Shown here: one piece after another, positions 22,523 to 35,019 of the stretch
How the letters are laid out: every line of letters starts with the position of its first letter
Numbering within the stretch: the stretch's first letter is position 1
Assembly: GCA_947095585.1 (NCBI GenBank)
Contig: OX352765.1
Coordinates: forward strand, 92,030,965-92,094,964
Reading direction: 5' to 3'
DNA length: 64,000 nt
DNA from: Nephrocerus scutellatus
Lineage: Eukaryota; Arthropoda; Insecta; Diptera; Pipunculidae
Notes under the pieces: model-generated
Databases searched by the model: none
What the model saw: only the letters and a program-made list of their open reading frames with translations
Told to the model about the DNA's origin: nothing
Translations under genes and position numbers: made by a program

Positions 22523-23695
22523 ACAAAAATTGAACCAAAAATTCTAAGAAAAAAGACAAAACTTAACAACAGAACACCAAAAACAAAACAAATCACATCA
22601 GAGTGCTCCTCCATTAAGGGCAAAGCGATTCAGCGAGCGACCACCATCCGCACGGAAACCTGAAATGTTATCCTTAATTTCCAACTGCGCAGGAAGCGCT
22701 AAATAATAATAAAAATTATCGAATAAAATTTTCGGGTTCAGGGTGCATGCACATCGCGCAACGTTAACTGACTGCGCGGTATAAGTACACCGATGGAACA
22801 TAAAGATAAACGCGAAAGAAAGGCGGCGAGCAATCTACTACGCGGCATAATCGCTGATGGTCGTCGAGCCCAGCAGCCGGGAGAAATGGTGGAATAAAAT
22901 CCGCCTCGATTTTCCTGCTTTTCCTTCCTATTATAGAGGACTTTTTTCTCCACAAAAGAACCAAAATAAAAATACATTTTGAAAAGAACATAAAACTGAT
23001 AAGTGCGAGTACGCGACTTCCACTTTCCCGCAGGGTTTCTTCTGATGGCTGGTCGGTCGGTCCTCGGTCGGATTGTTTGGACGGCGCGGCGATGAAAATG
23101 CACCCTTATCGGGGTTGTTCAATTGTGAGAATTGAACTCGTCACATTGCCATCCAGTAGAGACAACGGCGAACTCTGCACTTTGGTGTGCACTCCTTTTG
23201 TGATTGCGTCTTTTTGTGTTCCGTGTGCTGATGGGGATTAATCGCGAGTTCGCGAGGATCACAGTGGGAAATCACCGTCGAGACTCAATCGTGTGCTGTG
23301 CTGTACCCCTTTAAGTGGTTTTTCTTTCTTTCAATCAAAATAATTTTCCTTTATGTTGTACTTTTGGAAAAGACTTTCATATTCAGGAGAAAAAAAAGTG
23401 GGATTTATGTTGGATTCATATTCTGTTTTTTTTGTCTCCCTTAAAAGAGGAAATGCAATATCCCTTTTATTGCTTCCACAGTTTTTATTTAGAGTTCTCG
23501 TCATCAAGTTCTCTGAAGAACTCTTCTCTGTTGTTGTGCCATCCTTACCAAATGTTTGGATATCAAATTTTTACAATTGAGTCGTCGTTCGTGCATTTCA
23601 CATCTTAGAAATCACAAAAACCCACTCCGTTTCAGTTTTTTTTTTGGTTTTCTTAAACCGCAATATTTTTCGCCCGCCACGCCTCTATAGGTACT
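22523..23695. other. Non-coding stretch, partly promoter-like
   Basis: A GGTATAAGTA TATA-like site lies at 22778-22787, but no initiator stands at the right distance. Several overlapping frames of up to 121 codons on both strands have no motifs. Confidence 0.3.
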
Positions 23696-23701
23696 TGAGA
23701 A

Positions 23702-25370
23702 CTAAAAAAAAAAACCATAAAATGTATGTTTACCTTTAGCTGCTACATACAGCGAGTAATAACCAGTAGTCCTAAGCCAGCAAACTAGGTTGCTAACAAT
23801 CCATGGATCTTGGACTAGAACGATGATTTCTCCGTCTTTAAGCAGCCGAAGTAAGAGGGATGCCGAAGCCTTTTTAGAGTATTGCAGGTTAATCTGAACT
23901 AACTGCAGCATTTTGTCCCCTTTCCTTTCTGAAGACGAACTGAGAAGTACGTCCTCGTTGAGGAATTCTCCAAAGGGTGAGTCCTCTGCCTCCATATTCG
24001 ATAGAGGATCGGTCAGACAACTGTAACAGGGTCACCAAAGTTTTTGGAGTGTCTTACATCAAATAGATCGTGACAGATGCTCCAGGGTCAGGAATTAGGA
24101 GCCCAGAGTCTGAGGGATGGGGGGGGGGAAGTTTACCTGCCTCCAGCTCATCCTTCTTGTAGACTCGAAGGGTGATATGATCCCATCCAAATCTTACCAC
24201 GCCTTTGGTCTCAGCCAGAGGAGCAAGGGTTTTCTGGTTGATCGCAACAATCGCGGATCTGTTGGAACCTCTTTGCTCCTCCAACTTGGCGACTTTCCAG
24301 TCGTGAGTCGGAAATGAGGGATTGCTAATTTGAAGTATTTACTTGGAGTATTTCATCCGCAGTAGAGGGTTTAGTTGGGATATCCTCTCTAGCGCCCGGC
24401 CAAACCTCTCCTAGACTGCTAATTGCCTGTTAATGGAGTTCGCGAGATCTCAAGTCGTCATCACACGCGATGAGCATAATACGGCCTTAAAGCCAGCCGC
24501 CATCGCGAGTGATAGGAGGTGGTCCTGGATGCTCTTTCATAAAAGTCAAGAAGCTACCAGAGAGCTTTATATTGACTAAATGTTACCGTTCTGGAGAGAT
24601 GGTTCCATCAGTGTTGCTGCGATCTATCACTGCGACTACAATTTTGTCCTTAACGACTGAACGACCTCTGAGATGTAACAATGAAGTGACTAAGTGTGCT
24701 GGTGTTGTGTACTTTAGGTCTTTTTGAAATCATATCGATTTTCTCCACCGATTTTTTTTCGCTTGGACGTAGGGTCATCGCTGGTCCGTTGTTCGTGCTT
24801 GTCAATAAGGGCTTGGGCCCATTTTAGCTTGGCGACCTGCTTCGGTGTTCTGTTGGTCTCTGGAATTGCTCCGTGGGCCTTCAGTATCCGTACTGCAGTA
24901 CGCCGTTCCTTGTACGATGATCTAGATGGAGTGCGATGCCACGAACCTTCAACAGATGCGCCTACAAGCTTACTGGCAGTGCAAGGGCCATGAGGTGCCA
25001 CAATCCAGCCGCTGCATCTAGAAGGCCTAACTGTGAAAGCCGACCTGCGCTTGTCGGCAGTAGTTAAACCACTACCCACCGTTGCAGGAGCATTACCGAT
25101 AGACGGTCTAGATGGAGCTCGTTGTCGTGAAAATAACCGGATGCCCCTACAAGATTACTGGCAGCGGAAGCGCCACGGGGTGTCTCAATCCTACCGTTGC
25201 CAGTAGAAAGCCTATCTGTCAAGGTCGACTTGCGCTTGTCGGCAGTATTCAAACCACTATCCACCGTTGCAGGAGCATAACCGGTAGACAACAAAGGCGC
25301 CGTACTACCGTCCGGTAAAGAAGAAGTACCGGTTTTCAAAGTATTTGTGCTAGTTTTCTCAAAACTAGTA
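23702..25370 (-). pseudogene. LINE-B 5' half: ORF1 and start of the endonuclease
   Basis: From right to left on the - strand, an ORF1/gag-like region includes YKERRTAVRILKAHGA, then KLKWAQALIDKHEQR, and basic stretches. A second piece follows with ETKGVVRFGWDHITLRVYKK. ORF2 then starts near 23915 with LQLVQINLQYSKKASA, then DGEIIVLVQDPWIVSN and RTTGYYSLY. This is the N-terminus of an APE-type endonuclease (N in the INLQ motif, E/Q-P-W motif) as in I/R1/LOA LINEs. The copy stops abruptly after ~80 codons of ORF2, next to an A/T run. The catalytic E of the QEPW motif is D here (VQDPW). Confidence 0.8.
24921..25292 (-). repeat. 186 bp tandem duplication inside LINE-B ORF1
   Basis: TCTAGATGGAG starts at 24921 and again at 25107. 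Each is followed by CTACAAG.TTACTGGCAG, CTGCGCTTGTCGGCAGTA and CCACCGTTGCAGGAGCAT. The period of 186 bases equals 62 codons, so the duplication kept the reading frame when it arose. The two units now differ at many positions. Confidence 0.75.
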
Positions 25371-25380
25371 ACAAAACAGT

Positions 25381-25560
25381 GGGCGCCGTGGCTCAGTGGA
25401 AGTGCACATGGCTGCTGAGCAGGAGGTTCAGGTTCAAATCCCAGCAACACCAAAAGTATTTTTCACGGTGTCCCACCTCTCGCGTATGGTACACAAACGT
25501 TCCGAAAGTAATACCTTGTCACGGAAAGCTCTTAATTCGCCGTTCGGATCCGGCCTTAAG
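25381..25560 (+). mobile_element. tRNA-derived SINE, copy 1
   Basis: A Pol III A box TGGCTCAGTGG lies at 25389-25399 and a B box GGTTCAAATCC at 25431-25441. The spacing and the CAGC end are tRNA-like. A body with TTTTTCACGGTGT and AACGTTCCGA.AGTAATA follows. The second copy on the - strand at 56112-56255 shares the head, both boxes and the body. The left end is at or just next to the 5' end of LINE-B, in the opposite orientation. Confidence 0.85.
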
Positions 25561-25860
25561 TTAAGCCTTGGACCGCAATGGTCTGTCGCGCCGAATATTA
25601 TTATTAGTAACAGAAAAATTATTACTGTCTGTCATTTGGATTCCCACGAGTGGCGGAGAAAGGGTGAACCATCTGCACAGAGATCCGCTGTATGCATATA
25701 AGGCAAGAGGGCTAGAATCTGGAGAGTGCCAGGTATCCAGAAACTCCGTGAGCGACTGGGCATTAAAATTGCGCACACTAGCGCTAATTGAGGACCTCGC
25801 AAGTACAGCGGGGTCCATCACTCTAACTCTACGTAACTCTGTTTTCAACTAAAACTTCCA
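25561..25860 (+). other. Sequence continuing from the SINE, unassigned
   Basis: Overlapping frames of about 95 codons exist on both strands with no recognisable motif. This part is absent from the second SINE copy, so it is either a longer SINE tail or other DNA. Confidence 0.35.
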
Positions 25861-25875
25861 GGTCGCCTTCCCCGC

Positions 25876-26390
25876 TTTTGACCTTACATCACTTCATATC
25901 CTGTAATTCTTGAACACTTCTAGGTACAAGGTCGCTGTTTTTAAAAGAAAATTAAATTTTTAGGGTCAAAAATATAAATTTTTTTAAATTACTAAAACCA
26001 TTACCAATAAGAACATCGTCAAAATAAAAAAAAATGTTTTTTTTGTTAATTTTGATTTTCAAACTCGATTATTTCGAAAAATGTTTTCGGATAATTTTTT
26101 TGACAAATGCAGTGTTAAAGCCTATTCAATTTCCTACAAATCCACCTCAAAATGTTTATGCATTCGGTCAACAGGAGCAGGGTTAAGATTGAAAGTTTGT
26201 AAAATGAACACGTACTTTTGACCTTAAATAACTTCACACCCAATAACTCTTGAACGCTTCCAGCTACAAGGCTACTGTTGATCTTTTTTAAAAGAAAATT
26301 AAATTTTTAAGATCAAATAATGCACATTTCTTTAAATTATTTGAGCTATATACCGATATGAAGGTCGTCAAAGTCGGAAAATTGAAAATT
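25876..26390 (+). repeat. 340 bp-spaced imperfect duplication
   Basis: TTTTGACCTTA starts at 25876 and 26216. Each is followed by ACTTCA, TAA.TCTTGAAC.CTTC, TACAAGG and AAAAGAAAATTAAATTTTTA. Copies are ~75-80% alike by eye. Confidence 0.7.
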
Positions 26391-27645
26391 TTAACTCATC
26401 ACATATTAGTCCTAGATGGTCAATCAATTTTGCATAAGGGACTAATATTTGCGAGAAATATACACTTTTCGAATTTAACGATAATTTATCTTCTCTTGAT
26501 GTAAGCCTTCCTATATTATTACATCATTCTGTCATTGAGTCACACAAAGGAATTATCGCGTCTCACATTCCTTTGTAATTTGGTTTAAGAAGAAGAAGAA
26601 CAACAAAAAAAAACCATTTTCACTATCAGTTAACATAATCATCGTCATCGTCACCACATCGTCATCATCAACAGCACACGCTCAATAAGAATTGTAATCT
26701 GAGGATTGACGTCATCATCATAAACGGGCGATAATGTTTATCGGCCGCAAATAAAAAAAATCCGGTCATATTGTTATTTTCTTCCTTTGTGCGGCGAGAC
26801 TACCGGCCGCATCGCACCCATCATGCTGAGCTGATGAGCTCGCTCTCGGCGTCAAGCTAGTCGGTCCGTCTGTTCGTTGTCATGTGACTCATCTTGTTTT
26901 TCCCAAAATATCCCAAAAATCACATCAAGCGATAGCAGCAACACGACACAAGCCCAGGATCTTTGAGCCTTACAAGGAGAAGAAGTCGATGAACCAAGAA
27001 ACTGTAAAAAAAAAAACGAAACTCCCTCAAGTAAATAAAAACAAAAGATGAAGATATGCTCACACATACTCGTACCAACACAACGCAGCACACGGCAGCG
27101 AGGACGCAAATTATCATCATCATTAGGAAAAAAGTTTGCGGTCAGCAAAAATCACGGTATCCTATTTCACTGGAATCACCAACAAACAAACGAAAAAAAA
27201 CTCCCAACGCTTTTGCTTCTGAATTTTGTGATTCACGCGCTCCATAACTGCCATTTGCCATTTTATTGCTTGGTGTCGTTCGTTTCGTGTTTGTAGTCTT
27301 AGGCGGTTATTTTTTAATTTTCGTTTTTTAATGTTGTAACGCGCGATTAATAGCCACAGCGCCATTCGCCACGCTTCCACTGTCTACTCCCCCCACAAAG
27401 CACAAACAACAGCGTGATCACAACGAACTGCCGTCGCCAGCCACAAGCTCACAGCTCACAAGCGAGAGCGATTGATGATGTACTTACTATAAGCGCGTTT
27501 CGATTTCTGTTATTTTTTGAATTTTTAACGAACTTTTTACATCTTGTGTCGTCGTTATACCAGTTGTTGAGTTGTTGTAGCCGATGATGACTAATGTAAC
27601 GCGTGCTTTAAACAACAGTGAAGAGAGGACTGACAAGAACACAAC
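26391..27645. other. Non-coding stretch with TCA/AAG triplet patches
   Basis: AAGAAGAAG near 26588 and CATCGTCATC near 26640-26670. No gene is supported. Confidence 0.4.
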
Positions 27646-27649
27646 CAGG

Positions 27650-27975
27650 AAAAGTTTGCTAATTTGTTGCTGTGCTCTGTTGCATTGCTCTCCCACTAAG
27701 AGTGGATTGGTCAATGGTGTAGTGGGGTGGGGTGGTGTAAACTCTTATGAGAAAAATATTTGCTAATTCGTTGCTGTGCTGTGGTGTGATTGTGTTGTGT
27801 TACTCGTTGTTCTCCCACATGAGTGTCCAAACGTAATATGGTGTGGTGGAGAGTCTGCTCACGTGAGGAAAAGATTCGCTAATTTGTTGCTGTGCTGTGA
27901 TAGGATGTCTTGTGTTGTTGCTCTCCAACAATGAGAGACCAAATGGTTGAGTGAGGTGGAGCTCACGTGAGCTCT
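27650..27975 (+). repeat. Triple tandem repeat, 104-116 bp units
   Basis: GCTAATTTGTTGCTGTGCT begins at 27658 and 27878, with a one-base variant (TTCG for TTTG) at 27762. Each is followed by a CTC(T/C)C.(A)C.A...GAG block and a GTGGTG or GAGGTGGAG block. Some units carry CTCACGTGAG, a perfect 10-base palindrome with an E box. Confidence 0.8.
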
Positions 27976-29390
27976 CGCACAATTTGTCCGTTGAAAAATT
28001 CAAAATTCAAATCGCCGCCCGTAATACGTTGGCTGGCCTCTGACGCAATGACCGCATGTAAAAGCGCGATCGATCACATATAGTTCCAGGTATGAATTTT
28101 GTCTGCCTTGGATCGGGGCCATACTCCACATTGGTGTTTTTGTTTTACACAGCCAGACACACACACTAAAACACTTAACTCTATACTCGCGTATAGACGA
28201 TGCGATGATGGATTTCTGTATGCAGCGCTGAGATTTTTTTAATTGGACTTTGGGGCTACTGTTCGAATGCGTGTGCGGCTTTTGTGTACGAATAGATAGA
28301 ACGCCGCCGCCGCCGCCGTCGTCACAGAAAAAAGGGGTTACATGCACTTGGTTACATTCCTTTATACTCACATCGCGTACAAGTTGTCGGCTTTATTTTA
28401 AATTTATGGAGGAGAAACAAAAACCGTAAAAAAAGTGCGTTGTAACGGAGCAACGGAAATTTTCCGACTTAAGATTAAGTGTGCGTTATTTTACCGTTCT
28501 ATAATCCGTTATATGGCATATTTGATATTCGATAGAAATGTTCAGAAACTCATAGAAGGGATCGAGCGCGATCTCGATCTCGATATTCGATAAACAAAAA
28601 ATCTGAAAACACACAAACAGAGAAACAAAAAAAACGTTAAACTATTAGTCAGAAATTGTTGTTGGTGTCGATGTGGTTTGTTCTTTGTTGTCTGATATGT
28701 AGGTTGTAAATAGATAATCGACAAACAGGTATGACACATATGCGCGACTATATAAACAAATACATATAGTAGCACTCGCATATTCGTATATGAATGTTAT
28801 GACTTATAGGTCCACTGTTTAGTGTCCAGTATCCAGATTTCATGGCTGATTCATCCCTTTCACTTTCAGAGTTCACAGCGCGCACATGAAGAGAGGAGTG
28901 AGTGAGTAGGTGTGTAAATGAAAAGTGCGTTTTTAGGATCGAGATTTGCTAGTAGGTAACATAATTGGACTCAATTTGTTGACAAAGCATTGTATTTATA
29001 TGTAGTTGTACGGTGTTTGAGGATTAACACCTCCATGTTGGGAATGTAGGTCAGATTTTATTTTATTGTAATAAAAAAAAACCACAACTATCAACAACAA
29101 ATGTTGTGACAACTGGTGTTCAGTGAGTGGCTGCCGTAGACAACAAACGACAATTCCACTATAAATGCTGACAGATGAAAACACAACGCATGGCAGCAAT
29201 TTCTTCAAAAAAAGTTCACCAGCGCGATCAGTCCACAATTTTAAATCGTATAGTTTCCTTATCTTAATTTAAATTACATTTTTGTTGAAATTTAAATTTA
29301 ATAGTTTCTGTTAAAGAATAAAGTTAATTTGCGAAAGCAAATCCTTTTTGACGTGACAACGTCTCACTACAAGGTTTAAAGGGGTACATG
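27976..29390. other. Non-coding stretch
   Basis: A short GCC run at 28304-28320 and a CGATCTCGATCTCGAT patch near 28568. No supported gene. Confidence 0.4.
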
Positions 29391-29399
29391 TTCAAAAAG

Positions 29400-29700
29400 T
29401 AAAATGTTAAGTGACACACTGTTAATGTCCCACTCTTAAATGTCCCACTGTTAAGTAAGACACTGTCAATGAAAGCATGTTGGAACTATTTTGGGAACAA
29501 AGCCATTTCTCAAACGATTCGTGTGTAATTCGGTATGTAGGACTAATATGCGACTATAAGACTGGTTCCTATGGAAATTCTGGAATATGGTCTGGAATTT
29601 CGGGAACAAAGCAATTTCTCAAGTGCGGTATGTAGGACTAATACGCGACTATAAAACTTTTTCCTATGGAAATTCTGGAATTTCCAGGTTAAAAGAGAGT
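29400..29700 (+). repeat. Short-period repeats and a 109 bp tandem duplication
   Basis: ACTGTTAA/GTCCCACT words repeat at 29405-29470. GGGAACAAAG starts at 29493 and 29602, each followed by ATTTCTCAA, CGGTATGTAGGACTAATA and TTCCTATGGAAATTCTGGAA. Confidence 0.8.
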
Positions 29701-29989
29701 CAAATGGTTAGCGTGGTGCTTTGAATTTTTGTGTTTTTTTTTTACCCTCAAATATTCCATATTCATTATTTTATAATAGTTCTAGTGGTTCCAGATCTAC
29801 CAACTATTTTATTTTCTACCTTTTAGGGTGCTAGTTATACTTAAATAAAAGCATTTTAATTTAATAGTATTTATTTATTTATTTATATTTTCTTTTTTTC
29901 TTTTTAGTTTTTAATGAAATATGTATATATAACTTCAATAACATGAAGATGGGAAGATAATATGGGAACCGCAAAAATTCCCCTAAATA
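29701..29989. other. AT-rich spacer
   Basis: TTTATTTATTTATA-type patch near 29873. Nothing else recognised. Confidence 0.4.
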
Positions 29990-31235
29990 CCGCTAAAATG
30001 TCCCTAAAAGACCCCCAAAAAAACTCGCTCAAGACACACACGAATTCTTAAAACACCATCAATGCCACCTTAAGATCCCATTAAAAATGACCCTTTCAAA
30101 ACTTACTCAAGACCTCTCAAAATCTCATCGAGACCCCCTTTATATCCTGTCTAAAGAGATCACCCAAGAGTGCCCCCTCAGATCCCCACCAAAAACTCTC
30201 CCAAAACCTCCTGAAGAACACCCTTAAACTATCAAAACTTTCTCAGAACCCCCATCAAGACTACCTTAAAACTACCTCAAAACCACCTTATTACTACAGC
30301 AAGACCACCTCAAGACCCTCTGAAGACCAGACACAAAATCCTCTTAAAACCCCCCTAAGACCCCTCGCAAAACTCCGCGAAACCATCCCAAAGAACCACT
30401 TCAAACCCTCTCAAGACCCACTCAAGACTCCGCTCAACTCCTCAATTAAGACCATCCAAGAACCCCTCGAGACCCCTCCCAAAACTATGCTCAAACCCCT
30501 CAAGATTTTCTTGATACCCCCTTCAAGACTCTTTTAAGACCTCACTCAAGATCCTCCAAGACTAAACTCAAACCATCCACACCCCCTCAAGACCCAGTAC
30601 TTCCTTAAGACCCGCTCACGAACCAACCTATAAACCCATCAAAACTCCTTCAGAAATCCCCTCAAGACCCCCATCACATCCTCCTCAAGATTGCCTTAAG
30701 ACCCCCATTCACTCTCAAAACCCCACGCAGGAACTTCTCAAAGCCCCCTCAAGACAACCTCAATACCCTACTAAAGATCCTCTCAAAACCCTCTCGAGAT
30801 AACCTCAAACCCCCTCAAGACCCTCTCGAGACTATCGCAAGACCTTCCTTTAGACCCACCGAAGGGCCCCCAGAAAACCAGTTAAAAACCCCTCTAAAAC
30901 TCTCTTCAGACTCCCTTAAAATCCCACTCAAACAACTTAAGACAACCTCAATACCCCCCTCAAGACCAAGTCAAGACCCCCACAAGAACCCCTCAAGACT
31001 CCTCTCAAGACACCCTTAAAATCCACTGACAACCACAACACTCCCCTCAAGACCACAAAAACGCGTACAGTAACGTCAACTCACAACATTAGAATGAAAA
31101 AAGCATGACAGAATTACATATAACACCCTGTTAAAACCACCGTAAGATCCCCTAAAGACCACCTCAAGACCCTAAACACCATAACACTGCCCATAAGACC
31201 CCATAAGAACACTCCTCAAGACCTGCTTCTGAAAA
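29990..31235 (+). repeat. C/A-rich degenerate minisatellite array 3
   Basis: About 1.2 kb of CCTCAAGACC-type blocks, the largest of the three arrays, in the same orientation as the others. Near its right end a non-array segment (TCAACTCACA, then ATAGAATGAAAAAAG and TGACAGAAT.ACATATAA) occurs at about 31078-31122 and again at 31264-31310, so the array has a higher-order part of about 186 bp. Confidence 0.85.
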
Positions 31236-34035
31236 GTCTTCCACAAGAAATCGTACGGGACCTTCAACTCACAGCAATAGAATGAAAAAAGTGTGACAGA
31301 ATGACATATAAACCGACAGAAAAACAGCAAGACATAGGCAAGTTAATATAAAATCTTTCAAAATTAATATATTTCGTATCCAAATAACAGTGCATTGGAA
31401 TTAAATTGTTTTGCTTCTCTATTTTTAATATATCGTTTTCTTGACTGATAACTTACAAAGTTTTGTAACTCTATTCCCCTAGTCGTGGGAGAAACATATT
31501 TTTTACAACTTGATTTTGTATTAACCACAAACTAACTCTAACTTTCACCATCATATCTTTTTTTTTTTCCTGTCATATAACTGGAGAAATAGCAACTTTA
31601 TCTCCCAAAATGATGTGCTTCTAATCTAGTGAAACGCACTGTACTCGTTTATCTAGATCTGCCATTTCTAAAAAGATATCTTTCATCAACATATCAGCCG
31701 TAGCGTATGCGTAATATTTTAATTGGAAAATTTATTTCACTAATGAACTTGGTTGGAATATACAAATTGGAAACGACTGAAGGGCAAACTGACAACTAAC
31801 AATGAAACAACCTAACAAGAGTCAATGCTTCTACTAAATATCAATTATGGCCAATGTCATAAATCAAAATTCTCTTAAAATGTGCTACTTAGCGCAAAGC
31901 TAAGGTGCGACGAAACAAACTCAATGTAAGTACGCGCACAAAAGTCATTTCGGAAGAGCAATTTCTGTGGTACGAGTATGTACATAGATTGTCTCACCAC
32001 GGTGTGCGCCAACTTAAATTTAAAAAAAATATATATTTTGAAATCACCAACGATTGTAGTAATTGTGAAAAACCATAACCGCACTCAATGGGCGTCGTCG
32101 TATTTAAATGTTTAGTAATACAAAATGAACAATGAACCTTGATATGGAGACCTTCGCCTTAAAATAGCTGCCAACAACGAAATAAAAAATAACTTTACTG
32201 CGAGCAATATAACGATCAAAAATTTCAAATTGGTAATAATTAATGGGCAATGTGAAGTTTGTTACGTTTCTTTTACAGCTGACACATACATATACAGATG
32301 TCATCTATGTGGTAACAATGGATGAGAAGTTCAAGTGAAAAAATGAAACTACAAATTTAATATGGAAATGTGGAATGGAGTAGTAGTAGTAACACATTTT
32401 CAGGTTCTTTCGCAAGATCATCTGACATATCAGCCATCAGAAAACCGCATTGAAGTGAAGTGTTCGTGCGTACTCACCTAAATGCCAACAAAATGCGGAC
32501 CGCAATTTTGTTCAATGTTAAGCGTAAAATTATTATAGCGAAGCATGTTTAACAGAGAATGACACTCCAACTCCAGTGCAGACGGGTGATGTCGGGGTGC
32601 TGTCTGCTGTGCCAGAGGCGGGCTATGACAATGATAGCAAAAGTATGGGTGACGCCGACAACGACCTGACCTCCATCAGTGTGCAGTGTGGGGTTGGTCA
32701 TGCCTCACTTGAGAGTTGAGACGATAAATGAAATGTTAATCATTGCGTCGACTCGACTCTGACTCTGATGTAAAACTTATTGATAAGCAAAGCAGAAATC
32801 AGTGGAATGGTTGTTTATGGTCAGTGGGGTGAGAGAGGTGTGTTTCGCACGGGGCTATAACCAAATTTGGATCGTCAGACAGACATTCGAGAATCGCTTG
32901 CATTTTTGGTGAGTAAGCGAGTTCGATTGATGCTCACTGGTTGTGACTGTTTGAAAAAATTGTGATGAGCGAGCGAGTAAGCGAATGATGATGATGACCA
33001 ACCACACCAACGAGATAACTACGAGTACTCTGCTGCAATTGTGAAATTTTTATGAAATTTTACTGCTCGCACTTCTTGTGAGATTTGCGTTGTGTTGTAG
33101 TTGTAAATGATTTGATGAGCGAGCAGAGACGGTGACGGTCGGTCAAGAGTTCGCTTTGTGTAGTATGCCGTGTTTTCCATTTGAAACAAATTCGTATGCT
33201 TGCATATGGCGATTTGGATAATTTCCCTAAATGCAAATTGCTATATAGAGTCAAGGGCAGTCATTGATACTTCTTATACATTTACGAATAAAATCTGACG
33301 AAATTGAATTACATTTGGTGGGCGAGACAATGGGGTCAACTTATTGGCTATAATCATAAGTCTCACATGCAAATGACTGTGGTGTGCTGCAACCGCAAGT
33401 ATGATTGGAGCTGTGTGATAAATGACTTGGCCGTTAAAGCGGAGAGAACGTTATGCTAGTTTGACATTGTCGTGATCGATGTTCGTTGTTGCACGTACAC
33501 AGAACAGCGATAGTGTAAACACAATGTAATCTCTCTTAAAGCTAAGATTAGAAAGTGTGACAAAATGACAAAAGCTAGTCATCAAAAATATGACGCCAAT
33601 TTCTGTCACAAATTAGTTTTCACACGCTCATAGACGAAAGTGACTGTTTCACATACACTTCGAAAGTAGCCGACACACACACTAGTGAGTTAACATATAA
33701 AAGACCGAACAACAAAAGAAATAAAAGAAACATAAGCAGGAATGATACATTTTTCCGCGTTGTGTCAATATTAATTTGCACCATCGCAGCATAGTTGTCT
33801 TCTGGACCTGGGCCAACAAGTTTTGAAGTAGGAATAAGAAACAACAACCCATAAAAAATTCTCTAATAACCAAAAGTATACTGAATTCCACTATAATTGC
33901 TGAATTATAAAAGCACATCGAAGCACTGCAATCCAACAACAATACAACCTCGATCGTAAAGCAAGCAGCGCTGCCCACAGCGCACAACGCACACAGAACA
34001 CAGTCATTATATGTAGTATGAAATGATCTGATGCC
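31236..34035. other. Long non-coding stretch
   Basis: AT-rich. GAGCGAG-type words near 32965 and 33118. No frame with a recognisable motif. Confidence 0.4.
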
Positions 34036-34044
34036 AGGGAAAAA

Positions 34045-34255
34045 ATTGTATAGGAGCCCCCGACCCAGCGGCCCGATCACTCTCAAATTTTAATAGAAAG
34101 TATTGTCACCGGAAATATTCATGTGTGCAAATTTTTAATAAAATCGGGCTTTCGGAAGTGGGTTAAAAATTGATCACAAGATGACAAGAACTGGCCAGCC
34201 AGCCAGTTCGCCAACCACGGGCAAGCGAAGTTAATATAGAGAATTTAAAAAAGCA
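34045..34255 (+). repeat. Segment shared with 43728-43790
   Basis: TTGTATAGGAGCCCCC and AAGTTAATATAGAGAATTTA occur here about 160 bp apart and at 43728 about 25 bp apart, both + strand. The second locus looks like a deleted version. Confidence 0.6.
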
Positions 34256-34955
34256 TCCAGCCCTCAGTCAAAGTAACTGCTAATAGTCAAATTCAAAAGG
34301 CTAGCGGAACATTGCTTCTTGCTTGAGTGAAATATATTCTCACATTGCCTTCGTGTACTTGTGTAACGGGCTGTGTTCAGTTCATTCTAAAGACCTATTA
34401 ATATTGTTAGACCCGTAGGCATATGAACCTAATTTATGTCTGGCATATTTGTATACTCCGATAAGTTTTAATGAGACTTGAGTCCTAATAAGTATTATTG
34501 ACGCCCTTGAAAGGGTCTTTTGGAAAACAGTACAGGATCCCCTCAGGCATTCATCTCTGTTTAAAATTTTATGTTTACACATTAAAATACGAGTATACTG
34601 ACATAATGACACTATAAACATTAATAGCTGCAGTCGTAGTATCACAATTCTGATATGTAATGAAAACAGACGTTAGTGCAGAGATTGAGGATCTGGCACG
34701 CACGCACAAAACGCATTTTTAGTTTTTAGTGGAAATACGATACATACGATTACAAATTTTTTTAACTGAACTTAACTTCATTAAGTGAATAAGTGCACAA
34801 AAAATAGTTTGAAATTCTTGTTTGCTTAGTGCAAGCTTTTGTAAAAATACTGATTCCATTCCATTTGTATAGAGTTATTAGGCTATCTACGAGGTGCAGC
34901 AGTCAATGGTAATATTAATCCCATCAAATGGAACAGCTAAGCACCTACGGAGGCA
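34256..34955. other. Non-coding stretch
   Basis: No recognised feature. Confidence 0.4.
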
Positions 34956-35019
34956 TTATTGTTGGTGGTATTACTGGAGCAATAATGCCTTTGGCATTTT
35001 CCCTACTGGTAACTTCTCG

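Noticed and set aside
22738..23103. 121-codon basic - strand frame with overlapping frames on both strands
   Set aside because: Several overlapping frames of similar length and no motif point to chance in a GC-richer patch.
33682..34086. 134-codon - strand frame with many Phe, Leu and Cys
   Set aside because: AT-rich chance translation, no motif, no promoter and no similarity to known domains.
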